Below, one piece after another: positions 35,706 to 45,770 of a DNA stretch of 64,000 nt (positions are counted from its first letter, which is position 1; every line of letters starts with the position of its first letter). Location: NCBI GenBank assembly GCA_030760725.1, contig JASWHV010000019.1, forward strand, positions 33,111,944-33,175,943, written 5' to 3'. This DNA is from Neostapfia colusana. Lineage: Eukaryota > Streptophyta > Magnoliopsida > Poales > Poaceae. Position numbers and translations under genes: made by a program. Under the pieces are notes generated by a model. That model was not told where the DNA came from. It ran no database searches and saw nothing but the letters and a program-made list of their open reading frames with translations.

Positions 35706-38700
35706 TGTAAAATCCCCAAAAGTGGTAGCAAGAAAATTCAGCTCATGAACACTTAGGAAAAATGGGGGGGGATTACAACTTTGAATTTTAATGGTGTAAG
35801 TTCAAAGTGAGGGTTTAGACTTCCCAAAACTTCCAAACATGGAGATCTAAATTCATAACTTGGATCTTCATAGCCCAAATATTCACCTTCCAAATTTCAG
35901 CTCATTTGGAGGAGTTTTCATATTTGTTTGGGATTAAAAGGAAGAGCTCTCTAATCTGAATTTCAAATTCAGTTTCAAATTTCAATTCCCTCAATTTGGA
36001 AATTTGGGTTTCACAAATGTGTTCTCCACCTTTGAATGAGCAGCCATGCCAAAATTGGAAAATTTGGAGCTGGTTTGCTATATTTTTGAGGCAATACAAA
36101 GTGGAGAATTCAAACTCCTTTTCAAATTTAAATGATCATACCCCATTCAAATTCTACACCAGAATTCAAACCATTTGAATTCTGCAAATTCAAACTTAAC
36201 TTTGGGATGAAGTAAAGCCTTTAATGTTGAGTTTCTGGATGGAAAAATATCAGAAAAGTTTGACTAAACAAAAGAGGGAGGTGGGGCCCAATTGTTAGCC
36301 ACCCACTGGAGCTACCGCCTCAGCCGACGGCAGTCGAACAGCGAGAGCGCGCCAGCTCTCGGTTGAACCCACGCCCGAGGGAGAACCCGCGCCACCTCCT
36401 GCTGCCTCGGTTGCTCGGTTGGATCACGGCAAGGGGTGCGCCGGAGCTGTTTCACTTCTCCCCCAGCCATAACTCGCGCCTCAGCCGTTTCTTTCGGCCA
36501 GAACACCACCGCCGTTCCTCCCGATCACGCCGCAGCTACTGAGCTCGGTTGCTCGAGCGCCCCACAGCGGAGAGCTGCGCCCACCAGTGATCTAGCCATC
36601 CAGCACCTCTCCTTTCCTGTCCCGAGCGTGATTGCTCCAGAAATTGGCAAATTAGCCTTGATCCTCGGGTGAACATGGAAGAACCGAGGGAGGTCACCGT
36701 GGACAGCTCACACCGAGCAAGATCACGGCAAAACAAGTCAGCCCCTCGGTGCGTCCTCGACCCCAGCTGCTCGAGCCCAAAGCTCAGCCCTGGACGTTGA
36801 TCACAGCAGAAGAATTCCGGGTTTTTCTCCCGGACGGTACAAACTGACCCCGAGGTAGGAAATTGCCAAATTCGTCATTAATTCGTGTTCTCATTGATTA
36901 AAACTGTACACGAAGCTTCCTAACTACTTGGCGCACTTCCTCCCTCGATTTTAGACCTAGACATGGGGTGTAGAGGGAGAATTCCCACGTCTTGATCATG
37001 GCGCACCGCCGGACCGCCTCGGGCGCACGGTGCCGATAGGGTTCCAGCGATCCTCGATCAGTTTAGACCCCATGCCGAGCTTATACTCCCTCCACTGGTG
37101 CTCTAGAGCCCGAAAATCGATCGTATGATGGAGGAATAAGGGTTCCCGACCTCGCCAGAGTTCAAAACTTTGCTGCCACCGGTGCGCGGTGGTTTCCGGT
37201 GAACCACGGCCGCCGGCGACCCTCCCACAGTGTTCAGCACGGTTGAATATGGGGGAGCGGTGAATTTAGGCCTGGGAGATGGCCAGGAGAGCCGTTCCCG
37301 CCACCCTCGCCGGAGCAACCACCGCGGAATCCTCTGTTGGCGCGAGGTAGAAGAAGGTGGGGGCCTGCCCCACCTGTCAGTGACACGGATGAGGTGCCGG
37401 ATCGATCTGTGGCGCCGGATCCGATATGGATGCGCGGGCCGTAGCCCCCAGTGTTGCCGAAATCTCACTGGTTCGATTTAAAACAGTGGGCCCAGTTCCA
37501 ATTATTTGAAGTTTCTATAAGGAAATAATTCCAGGAATTAGCTGATCTTTACAAGCCCATAACTTTGTGTAGAAAACTCCAAAAAGAGTGAGACCAATTT
37601 TGTTGGAATCCTCATGAGGATTACTTCACAGAGAAACCAATTTTAGGCTATGAAAATTCCCAGGAATTTATGTATAATTGTTTATAGTAAATATTTTAGG
37701 GATTTATTACAGGAGCAATTCTTTATAAAATATCCCCAAATTTGGGCAGCAAATCCTTTCCATAGTTACTGATCTCCAGTAAAAATTTGGGCTTCATTGG
37801 AGATCATTTGCTAGGCTAAACTGCCTTCTCAAGTTCAGCCTTTATTTGGAAATTCAAATTTAAACAGAAGCTTTTTCAGAACTCTGGCCCAACTTCAAAA
37901 ATTCATATCTTTCTGATGGTAGCTCCAAAAATGGTGAAAAAAATTTTGTTAGAACCATGGAGACTTACCCTAATCAGATATTCCATTATTAGCTATGTCA
38001 AAGCTCCTAATTTGGGCTCACAATTCAGAGAAGCATTGTACTTGTAGGAATTCTAAAGGCTACATTGTGCAATGACATGTCTCCAAATTTGGCTCAAATC
38101 ATCCTTAGAGAGTCTAGTATCCACTGTAAAATTTCCAAAGCCAATTAAGGATCCTAAATAGCAGTAGCTATGAATAGAAGTTCAATTCTTATAAGTCCTT
38201 AGTACTTATACATATATTTTGTTACATTTCATAATAGTGACCGAAGTTGAGGACGCACCAGAGCCCTTGGACGTCCTCCCACCAGAAGCTGACTTCCTCT
38301 TTAACTCGCAACCAGGCAAGCCCCGGTTTGCACTTAAGTAACTTTTATAAAGTTTTTCATTTGTATCACTTATGTCTAGGTTGAAATGTTTGCATTAGAG
38401 TTAGGGTGATTGAAACCCCACTTGCATAGCCTTTTAAATCCTATAAAGGGTTGGGTATTTATGAACTCGATGAGTAGAGAATGTCATGCTAATGTTTAGG
38501 ATCTCGGTAGAAGTCGAGTGGTTGGAAGCTACTCGCGAGATAGTATTTATCACACGGAAGGAGAAGAGGTAGAAAATGGCTTGAGTTATGAAAATGGGAC
38601 CCAACAGGGGGGATAGGATGCAGTGAGCAGAGGTCTCACGTGCTTAGCCCTGTTGGTGTCGGTTGAGGACCGTCCGTGTGCGGCCCTGCTGGACAAGTAT

Positions 38701-39746
38701 CAAACAGTACCGGATGCATACTGGCATATGGGAACCAGTAAACCGATGTAATTGGTTAACCTGGGTGCCGAGGCTTACCCAACCGTAAATAGGAGTGGAT
38801 TGAGGGTAGCAAGGTGTAAATCAGCCGGTGGGCACAGTCACGCTCCACGCGGGGACCTCCTGCCTACGGATGGACCGGTTCGGCATTTGGGTTGCCTTTG
38901 AAAGGTTGTTGCATACAACAGAGTAGGAAGGGGTGTGGAATCACGCTTCTGAAAGTGGGTGTATGTGACGTGTTATCCGGGTGTGTCTTGATTGCAATCA
39001 CTGTCCCTCGCGGTTATTTGAGTACCCGCTTGTTCACTGCACTGTGACGTAGTAAGAAGTGAAATAAGCCAACTGAAAATGCTGTATTGAACTCTTAATG
39101 TCTTGAATACCTTGATTGCTGTAGATATAGAGCTAATTAAGTTTATATTCCACTTTGGGCATCACCACATCGGAGGAAAGTGTTTCTTGTTTGATTGTGG
39201 ACTTCTGATGTGAGGACTACCTAAGGCACATGAATCTGCTGCTATAAAACTGAAAGTAAGGATCAACTTATAGGCGTGTCTTTGTCGCAAATTCCTTTTC
39301 CCATCTTACATATCCTTGCACGTAGAGTTCCATGCCTAGGGTTGACGGTTAAGACTTGCTGAGCCATCGTGCTCACGGTTGCAATATTTTGAGCTGTGTG
39401 CAGGTGAGAGTTATGAGGAAGGTTCCGAGGACGAGGCAATGCCCCCGTCCGGGTACACGGCCGAGCTGGAGCCCTGCACACCGCCGTGATCTCCGGTTAC
39501 TTGCTGCTAGTGTGTAGCGTCCCCGGGCTGGACGGCTGCACTTTTGCATAGCTAGGATGAGAGGCCATATATGTATATTACTTCCGTTGTATGAATAGGT
39601 TTTGTAAAAAGACTTCCGCTGTTTTATATCAAATAAAAGTTTGTATGTTGTTCTTTAATCTTTTCATGTGTGCTGTTAGGTGCCGCATCGCACGGCACCA
39701 CCCTATGCGATCCTATAGTGGGTGAACCACGGGGTGGTCCCCCACA
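35706..39746 (+). mobile_element. Solo LTR B' nested in solo LTR A'
   Basis: TGTAAAATCCCC...GTCCCCCACA, 4.04 kb, TSD ATGCT, no internal region. It shares modules with LTRs A, B and C: the stem-loop (39679-39699) and the block GTTTCTTGTTTGATT near 39182. Its termini differ from each of them, so it is a separate but related family. Confidence 0.9.
39679..39699. other. Stem-loop near the PBS end of solo LTR B'
   Basis: GGTGCCG, loop CATCGCA, CGGCACC; perfect 7-bp stem, 47-67 bp from the LTR terminus. Confidence 0.7.
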
Positions 39747-40302
39747 ATGCTGTTCGGCTAAAAGTCTATACAATTAGGCTTAAAATCTGAAAGTTAAGGA
39801 TCTACATTAGGCGTGTCCTTTATGCAAATCTAGCTATCCTAATTGTAAGCCGTCGTGCATGTAGAGTTTCTTGTTTAGGAGAGACGGATCAGTCTTGTTG
39901 AGCCTATGTGCTCATGCTTTCTATATAAGTGGTTTTGCAGGTTAACATCGATGCTAGGAAGAAGGTTGTCCGGTGAGACTCGGAGACTTCCGAGTCGTGT
40001 AACACATGGAGAACCCAGCCGCTGCTGTTGTCTTCGTGTTGCTAGCGAGAGGAGTCCGCGGGCTGGACTTCATCTCGAGTGCTCTTTAGTTATTCGACGT
40101 GGGTTGTTTATAGACTTCCGCTGTAGTTACTTGATGTAAACTATTTACAAAGAAAAACTTGTAAGCCTCCGCTATGGTTTTATGTAATACTTTGTTCCTT
40201 ATATGTGTGCTGTTGGCTGCCGCACAACACGGCATCACCCAATGCGATTCCCGGGAGAGTGCCCCGTCCCCGTGACTGAACGGGCGGCGTCGGGCCGTCT
40301 TA

Positions 40303-40307
40303 GGGGA
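40303..40307. repeat. Right TSD GGGGA of solo LTR A'
   Basis: Partner of 31983-31987. Confidence 0.9.
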
Positions 40308-40495
40308 ACGTGCCTTTGATTTCAATTCGAAGCCACCAAATAATACAAGCGGACCGTGGAGTAGGATCCACATACAATATTGGCCATTAATACAGACAGC
40401 TGAAGCAACCGGGCGTGCGCGCCTTTTAGGTTACCGAGGGGAACGCGTGCAGTACATGCATCCTTTGAATTCAATTCGTAGCCACCAAACGATGA
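40308..40495 (+). repeat. Tandem repeat in the CACTA-like element, two units
   Basis: Unit 2 (about 40352-40495) repeats unit 1, which solo LTR A' has split into 31891-31987 and 40308-40352. Shared landmarks are ggaccg.ggagtagg, caatattggccattaatac, ggttaccgagggga and aattcaattcgtagccacc / atttcaattcgaagccacc. The unit is about 145 bp and lies just upstream of a TATA box. Confidence 0.7.
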
Positions 40496-40499
40496 TCGA

Positions 40500-40507
40500 T
40501 ATAAATA
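40500..40507 (+). promoter_or_regulatory. TATA box upstream of the 40595 ORF
   Basis: TATAAATA, 88-95 bp upstream of the ATG, followed by a pyrimidine-rich leader (cttttctcttctttctctg). This is a normal plant promoter layout. Confidence 0.6.
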
Positions 40508-40594
40508 CACACCCACACGATTATCTTCTCTGCACAACCATAGTACTGCCTTTTCTCTTCTTTCTCTGCCACACCCAATCGACCTCCACACGAA

Positions 40595-41161
40595 ATGGCA
40601 GACAACCAAACGCCGCCGCCAAGCTCGCCGAGGGAACCAGCGGCTAAGCGGCCACAATCCTCTTCCTCCCCCTCGAGCTCCAGGCAAATGGAGGATGCGC
40701 GTCGTGAAATGGCACGAGATGTATTTAACAGTACATCTCACTCCATGAAGCGCCTGGGCCTCGGTACCCTTCCAGAACATACTGGAATGGACACTGTGGG
40801 CCACTACTTGTTTGGGCTCACGCATGTGGCTGGTCGTCTTGACGCTCTGTGGGAGACGATGGCTCAGGAGCTCGGGATCCAGAGCCGCATGAACCTGGTG
40901 GCGGCGACGGCCAGCAGACTGGGTTCCCGGTTCCACTGTCGGAGGTGCCCCAAGAGCTCCAGGAGCCCCAACAGCCCTAGGAGGAGGAGGAGGAGGAGGA
41001 GGAGGAGGAGGAGGAGGAGGAGGAGGAGGAGGAGGAGGAGGAGGAGGAGGAGGAGGAGGAGGAGGAGGAGGAGGAGGAGGAGGAGGAGGAGGAGGAGGAG
41101 GAGGAGGAGGAGGAATAGAATTAGTAGAATTAGTTGTTTTTCTTTTCTTGTTTTTGGTTGA
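40595..41161 (+). CDS. Hypothetical protein in CACTA-like element, with poly-Arg microsatellite tail
   Basis: 188 codons, starting MADNQTPPPSSPREPAAKRP. The N-terminus (to about residue 35) is Pro/Ser-rich with a basic AAKRP patch. The middle (about 36-108) looks helical: ARREMARDVFNSTSHSMKRL, then MDTVGHYLFGLTHVAGRLDA. An AGG repeat then encodes about 45 Arg, followed by a short hydrophobic end. A TATA box lies at the expected distance. I do not recognise the family. A +2 frame reading SEVPQELQEPQQP, then a TAG, then poly-Glu suggests the original tail was acidic and that a frameshift near 40900 put the repeat in the Arg frame. Its position inside CACTA subterminal repeats suggests a transposon or captured gene. 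Confidence 0.5.
   Translation: MADNQTPPPSSPREPAAKRPQSSSSPSSSRQMEDARREMARDVFNSTSHSMKRLGLGTLPEHTGMDTVGHYLFGLTHVAGRLDALWETMAQELGIQSRMNLVAATASRLGSRFHCRRCPKSSRSPNSPRRRRRRRRRRRRRRRRRRRRRRRRRRRRRRRRRRRRRRRRRRRRRNRISRISCFSFLVFG
40979..41114. repeat. (AGG)n microsatellite, about 45 units
   Basis: An uninterrupted trinucleotide run of 136 bp. Length variation between individuals or assembly collapse would be expected. Confidence 0.97.
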
Positions 41162-42047
41162 TGTTGTGTTTTATTTTCTTGTTCTGTAATATTGTTTTTA
41201 TCTACTAATCATAATAGACATCACTGCAATATATGTGTTAGATATTATCTCTTGCAATGGATGAGTTAGACATTATCTCCTGCAGAACAGATGAAGTCCA
41301 GAGCGCTTCCTGACGGAGACGCTGCAATCAATCACTCGGCTACACTATCGCCAAAGCAAGCTGCTAGTCAAGTGATCTCTGTGGCCTCTGTTGTCCCTGT
41401 ACACATACAGTATCGGCATGTATGCATCTTGTGCACTCAAAATCAATCACATCGCTTCACTTCACTCGTGTCCTCATACACGCCTCGTGATTACCACCTC
41501 CTCTTCCTTTGCAGTATGTACAGCCTTCAACTTGAAAATGTAATGTTGCAGGTATCTTTTCCTCTAGTGACTTTTCTTGTTCTGAAAGTGTTGTGCTGTA
41601 ATGTTGTGTTACACATTATCGTTTAAAAGTTCATATCATAAAGTGGCATGAGTTTTCACAGGCGGTCCTTAACCAATATACGCCTGCAGTCTTTACTTGA
41701 AGGAAAAACAGAGGAAAATTATATACACACACGAACAGAGAAAAAACAGAGCTCACACGTACATATAGAGATGATGCAGCACTCAGTCGGGCATGGCTTC
41801 AAGCGCAGTGTATTTCACTGTTGAAGTCCACGGCCAACTCAAAGCCAATATTTCACTGTATGAGTTTTGTTAATTTTTTTAAAGCATTCCAACATGTCAA
41901 AATTAAAATATTAAAAGAAAAAATGTCAAATTAAAATATTGAAGCTTCATTACAATATTACAAATATATAAAATATATGTCATACATTTTTTCCACCATT
42001 GACATCTTCTCGCATATAGGGTTTCAAATCCTTTTTAATGCTTCTTT
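41162..42047. other. Non-coding remainder of CACTA region
   Basis: Contains a CACAGGCGG subterminal-like motif near 41657 and AT-rich sequence; no TAGTG terminus could be placed. It holds the 3' flank of the minus-strand TNP2 gene (stop at 42048-42050) and perhaps the right end of the left CACTA element. Confidence 0.4.
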
Positions 42048-42103
42048 CTACGCGCTTGATGTTTTTTGGATCGGTGAAAGGTATATATCTTCATATTGAT
42101 TAT
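42048..42103 (-). pseudogene. C-terminal tail of CACTA TNP2 transposase
   Basis: Minus-strand frame YNQYEDIYLSPIQKTSSA ending in TAG continues IVGVENVGDNEEE at 51344-51364, across the gypsy insertion and its TSD. Gypsy element D therefore inserted in the last exon of TNP2. Confidence 0.6.
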
Positions 42104-42108
42104 ATTCC
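42104..42108. repeat. Left TSD ATTCC of gypsy element D
   Basis: Repeated at 51339-51343. Confidence 0.9.
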
Positions 42109-44317
42109 TGTGAGACCCGCCCTGGATTCTGTGGAAAAATCACGGAACCCAGGACTGATGCGTATGTGTGCCCAGGATGTTCATCACACATACACATATC
42201 ATCCACAAACTGAATTCAGAATATAATACCACGAATGAACAGAGTTTTATTACATAGTCTCATGAGTCTCAAACTCATGCTAGCAGTGGAAGTCTTAATC
42301 TAGCAGCGGAAGTCTTTATTCTAGCAGCGAAAGTCTTCTAACTATTGCGGAAGCAAACTAAGCAGCAGCAGCAGCGGCTCCATCTCCTACTCCACATGCA
42401 AGGTCGATGGTGGATCTCACGCCTAATACTCCACATGCTCTTCAAAGTACTCCTCTCCTGTTGCTGATGATGTATGATAATGCAAGGATGAGTACATGAC
42501 GTACTCAGCAAGTGCGGGAAGTATGACACGTAGCTTATCACAAGGTAGGTGTAAAAAGGCTCATTGCAGAAAACAAGATTTATTTCTCAAAGCATGATAA
42601 AAACAGCAACTTAGCTTTAAATGAATGTAATCCCAACATGTATTTAAACATCAACATACCTCCATCATGTTTCATCACTTTCCATGTCTCAACCAGACAT
42701 TTATCTTTCTCAACTTTTCTCAAGCTCATGAATACCATCTCGTATTCACTACCATCTCATGAATACCATCTTGTATTCACTACCATTTCATCTCATATTC
42801 AATTTTATCTCATACTGAGACCCAATCTCATTGCCATGACTCAACAGTCATGCAACCAATCTCATTACCCGGACTCAACAGTCCCGAAAACCAAATCCAA
42901 AGACCAAACCATAACCAAACCAAATACCATCCAAACCATCCCAATAACCATCCCATCTAATCATGGAAGTTGTCCAGGCGCTCGTGATCGTAAGCTCGGC
43001 TATCATGATAGTTTTACACTCTGCAGAGGTGGCACCACTTTACCCACAAGTTTGTGATTTTGTCACCCGTCGGCAACTGCAGAACCACCATTATACTAGT
43101 ACATAACCGTCGGTGTATGGTCAAGAGATCACAAAATAGCCTTTACAAAGGGGCTACTAGATGTATGGACTCACTAAGATTTCACCGGCAGACTAGAATC
43201 TCCAATTCTCCCACCGACGGGCCCCCTCTTGTGCCATGCATTTCCCAGGGCAGTCCTCACTCGACTCCAATTCCCCGCGCCTTCCATGGTCCATAACAAT
43301 CTAGTAACTTACCTAATTAGTCAGCTAAGCCGCACCCATACTTGGCCTTGTGGTGGCACTGTATTCCTGGCATGTTCTCGCATGAACCGGTCCTTAGATC
43401 TATGGCAAGTAAACCACCATCTCATTCTACCTCGTCCACAAACCAAGGCTTGCCTAGATCTTCCTCTGATTCATGTTCATTAACAACATTAGTTTCTCAT
43501 TATTCTTACGAGTGCAGTTAGCTAGACACATCTATCTCGCTTCCCATAATCCCGTGGACTCGGTGAAGCATAAAAGAAAAAAAACCATACCCGACTCATT
43601 AACTTTCCCGGCGACAAGGATGGTTAACAAAACTAGTAAACTCCTATCAAAGGGTTTCCCATCAAGTTGACTTAAGAATACACAGTTTTCGCAAACAAAA
43701 CATTTTCCAAAACATGGGATCAATATGGTCAAGGAGCACTTGCCTTGTTCTTGCGACTTCTGTTTCTCAAATTCTTGCTGTTGTAGTCCGTCGTAGGTAG
43801 CTCTCTGAGCTTGTCCTTCTATTCACGATCACGCACATACAAGATTCACAGCAATCAATTATCATGCACAAACTTTACTTTAAGATGCAATGATGCATAT
43901 GCATGTTAATCCTATGATGCAGTTTGGTTTGTACGTGTTCTTGCATGGTTTGCATGGGGTTTTATGATGAACAGAGGTGTATAGGTCAAATGAGGACGTG
44001 TTGATGACCTTATCTCAAGATCTAGATCAAACCGATCAACACGTGATCTGTCCATGAAAGGCTTCTGTTTCGAAGGGATCGAGAGAACAGATGCAAAGAA
44101 AAACCGTGATCATATCGTAAGGTGGTAGTGGAGACCTACCTTACGTTCTTTGGGACCTTCCTCCTAGCAACGCAGATCGTCGGGGCTCTGATCGGCGGTC
44201 TCCGGCGACTGAACTCCGGTGAGGGTGATTAGTTTGACGAGTTGGGGGCTAGGGCTCCAAGTCGTCGACTCAAGAGGTTGAAAAGAAGTTTGTGGTTGCG
44301 GCCAAAGGTTTTCGGTT

Positions 44318-44326
44318 CTATTTATA
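44318..44326 (-). promoter_or_regulatory. TATA box of element D 3' LTR
   Basis: TATAAATAG on the minus strand, about 1.17 kb into the LTR and downstream of the G-box array. Confidence 0.7.
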
Positions 44327-44529
44327 AGAGGAAAACGAAGAGTCCTACTCTGATCAGAATTCGAATAAGAGTCCTATTTGGTTTGTGTTTGAATCTTAAC
44401 AACTTATCTCTAATCGATCTGGTGCGAAAACAATGCAGAAATCATGTCGGTTTCCTCAGTACCGGGGATTCCCACGCGTACAGAAGAAAAACCGCTTCAA
44501 ATCTCGTTACCCTCGCGGCGATGAGCTCC

Positions 44530-45350
44530 GGAAGCTCCACGTGTCCAGCGGGGGCCGGGTTTCCCTTTTCGGCAGAGACGAGCTCCGGTTGTGCCACGTG
44601 TTAGGCGGGCGGGACCTCCCCTCTCCTCGGAGGCGAGCTTCGCGTGCGCCACATGTCCTGGTGGGTCGGGACCTCCTCTCTATCTAGAGACGAGCTCAGC
44701 GTACGCCACGTGTCAGTGCCGGACCTCCCCTCTCTTCGGAGGTGGCTCTGTGTATGCCATGTGTCAATTCCGGACCTCCCTCTCTTCGGAGGTGAGCTCC
44801 GTGAGTGCCACGTGTCAGTTCTGGACCTCCCTCTCTTTAGAGGTGAGCTCCTTGAGTGCCACGTGTCAAGCAGCGCCGTATTTTCCATTCTCCTCAGAGA
44901 CGAGCTCTGAGGTTGACACGTGTTGAACAGTTTCAGACCTCCCGGAGGTGAGCTCCGGAGGTGACATCTGTCCAGTAGTGTCGGACCTCCCAGGGTGAGC
45001 TCCGGTGGTGACACGTGTCCAGTAGTGTCAGACCTCCTGGAGGTGAGCTCCTGGAGCGACACGTGTCCCGCAGGTCGGACCTCTTGGAGGTGAGCTCCGA
45101 GAGCGACACGTGTCCCGTACGGCTGGAACTTTCTCTCCGCAGTGACTAGCTCTGCAGCCGACACGTGTCCTACGGGACTTGCCTCGCTTCTCCGCAGAGG
45201 CTAGCTCCGGGGTAACACGTGTCCCACAGGGGTCGGACCTCTCCCCCCTTGCGGGGACGAGCCCCGAGCCTGCCACGTAGTCAATTTAGCGGCGGACCTC
45301 TCCCCCTTTTGCGGGGATGAGCTCCGAAGGCGCCACGTGGCCAGCAGGCC
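44530..45350 (-). repeat. G-box/ABRE-like tandem array in U3 (16 units)
   Basis: A degenerate repeat about 52 bp long, counted 16 times. Each unit has CCACGTGTC or GACACGTGTCC, then GGACCTCC, a spacer and GGAGGTGAGCTCCG; the GGACCTCC/GGAGGT halves can pair. Twelve units keep exact CACGTG. It lies upstream of the TATA box, so in enhancer position. CACGTG with flanking GACA/GTC is the core bound by plant bZIP (ABF-type) and bHLH factors. Activity is inferred. Confidence 0.85.
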
Positions 45351-45498
45351 GCGGGAAATGTCTACGGCGCTCTAGTCGAACTGGAATTGGCTCTTTTCGG
45401 CTATATTTTTTATTTCTTCTCTATTTCTACTTATTTTAAAATGTTTCTCTACATGAAATATGAATGCATGCAGATTACAAAATTGAGGGTGTCACAAA

Positions 45499-45512
45499 TC
45501 TACCCCCCTTAA
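45499..45512 (-). other. Polypurine tract of gypsy element D
   Basis: The minus strand reads AAGGGGGGTAGATT just before the LTR start. Confidence 0.85.
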
Positions 45513-45514
45513 AT

Positions 45515-45770
45515 TGAATCTCGCCCTCGAGATTCGGTAGTAGAGAATAGATGAGGGAATTCTGACTTGAGGTCTTCTTCACATTCCCATGTAGCTTCTG
45601 CTTCCGTGTGATGGCTCCATTGTACCTTGCACCATCGGATCACTTTATTCCTCGTGACCCTTTCCTTCATGTCCAAAATTCAGACAGGGTGCTCTGCACA
45701 GGTCAGATCCTCTTGAAGTTCAAGCTCTTCCATTGGTACTTGCTCTTCCGGTACTCTCAAGAACTTTTTG
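45515..45770 (-). pseudogene. Chromodomain remnant of element D
   Basis: Minus-strand frame FLRVPEEQVPMEELELQEDL, then AEHPV*ILDMKERVTRNKVI, WCKVQWSHHTEAEATWECEE and LKSEFPHLF: the integrase C-terminus and chromodomain of a chromovirus, with one stop. It is joined to the protease/linker near 45770 by deletion of the rest of pol, so it is out of its normal context. Confidence 0.75.

Larger units (their letters stand above)
31988..40302 (+). mobile_element. Solo LTR A' (inverted relative to LTR A), interrupted by solo LTR B'
   Basis: TGTAAAGGTCCC...CCGTCTTA with TSD GGGGA on both sides and no internal domain, so a solo LTR. It aligns inverted with 4838-9037 throughout: its left part (31988-35705) with the 9037-to-5400 side and its right part (39752-40302) with the 5390-to-4838 side. 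Net length without the nested insertion is about 4.27 kb. The final CA has become TA. ORFs inside (for example 32445-33149) are not conserved with LTR A and are not called as genes. Confidence 0.9.
42109..45496 (-). mobile_element. 3' LTR of gypsy element D
   Basis: On the minus strand it starts TGTGACACCC after the PPT (45496) and ends ...GGCGGGTCTCACA (42109). It contains the TATA box at 44318 and the G-box array at 44530-45350. ORFs in the array are repeat translations. Confidence 0.92.

Noticed and set aside
40979..41114. Poly-Arg domain as a functional RNA- or DNA-binding tail
   Set aside because: The run is a pure AGG microsatellite probably read in a shifted frame, so no function is claimed.
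44601..45164. 187-codon minus-strand ORF with repeated RSSPP/CHLRSSPPG-like blocks
   Set aside because: It is simply the translation of the G-box tandem array; the right LTR copy breaks the frame differently.
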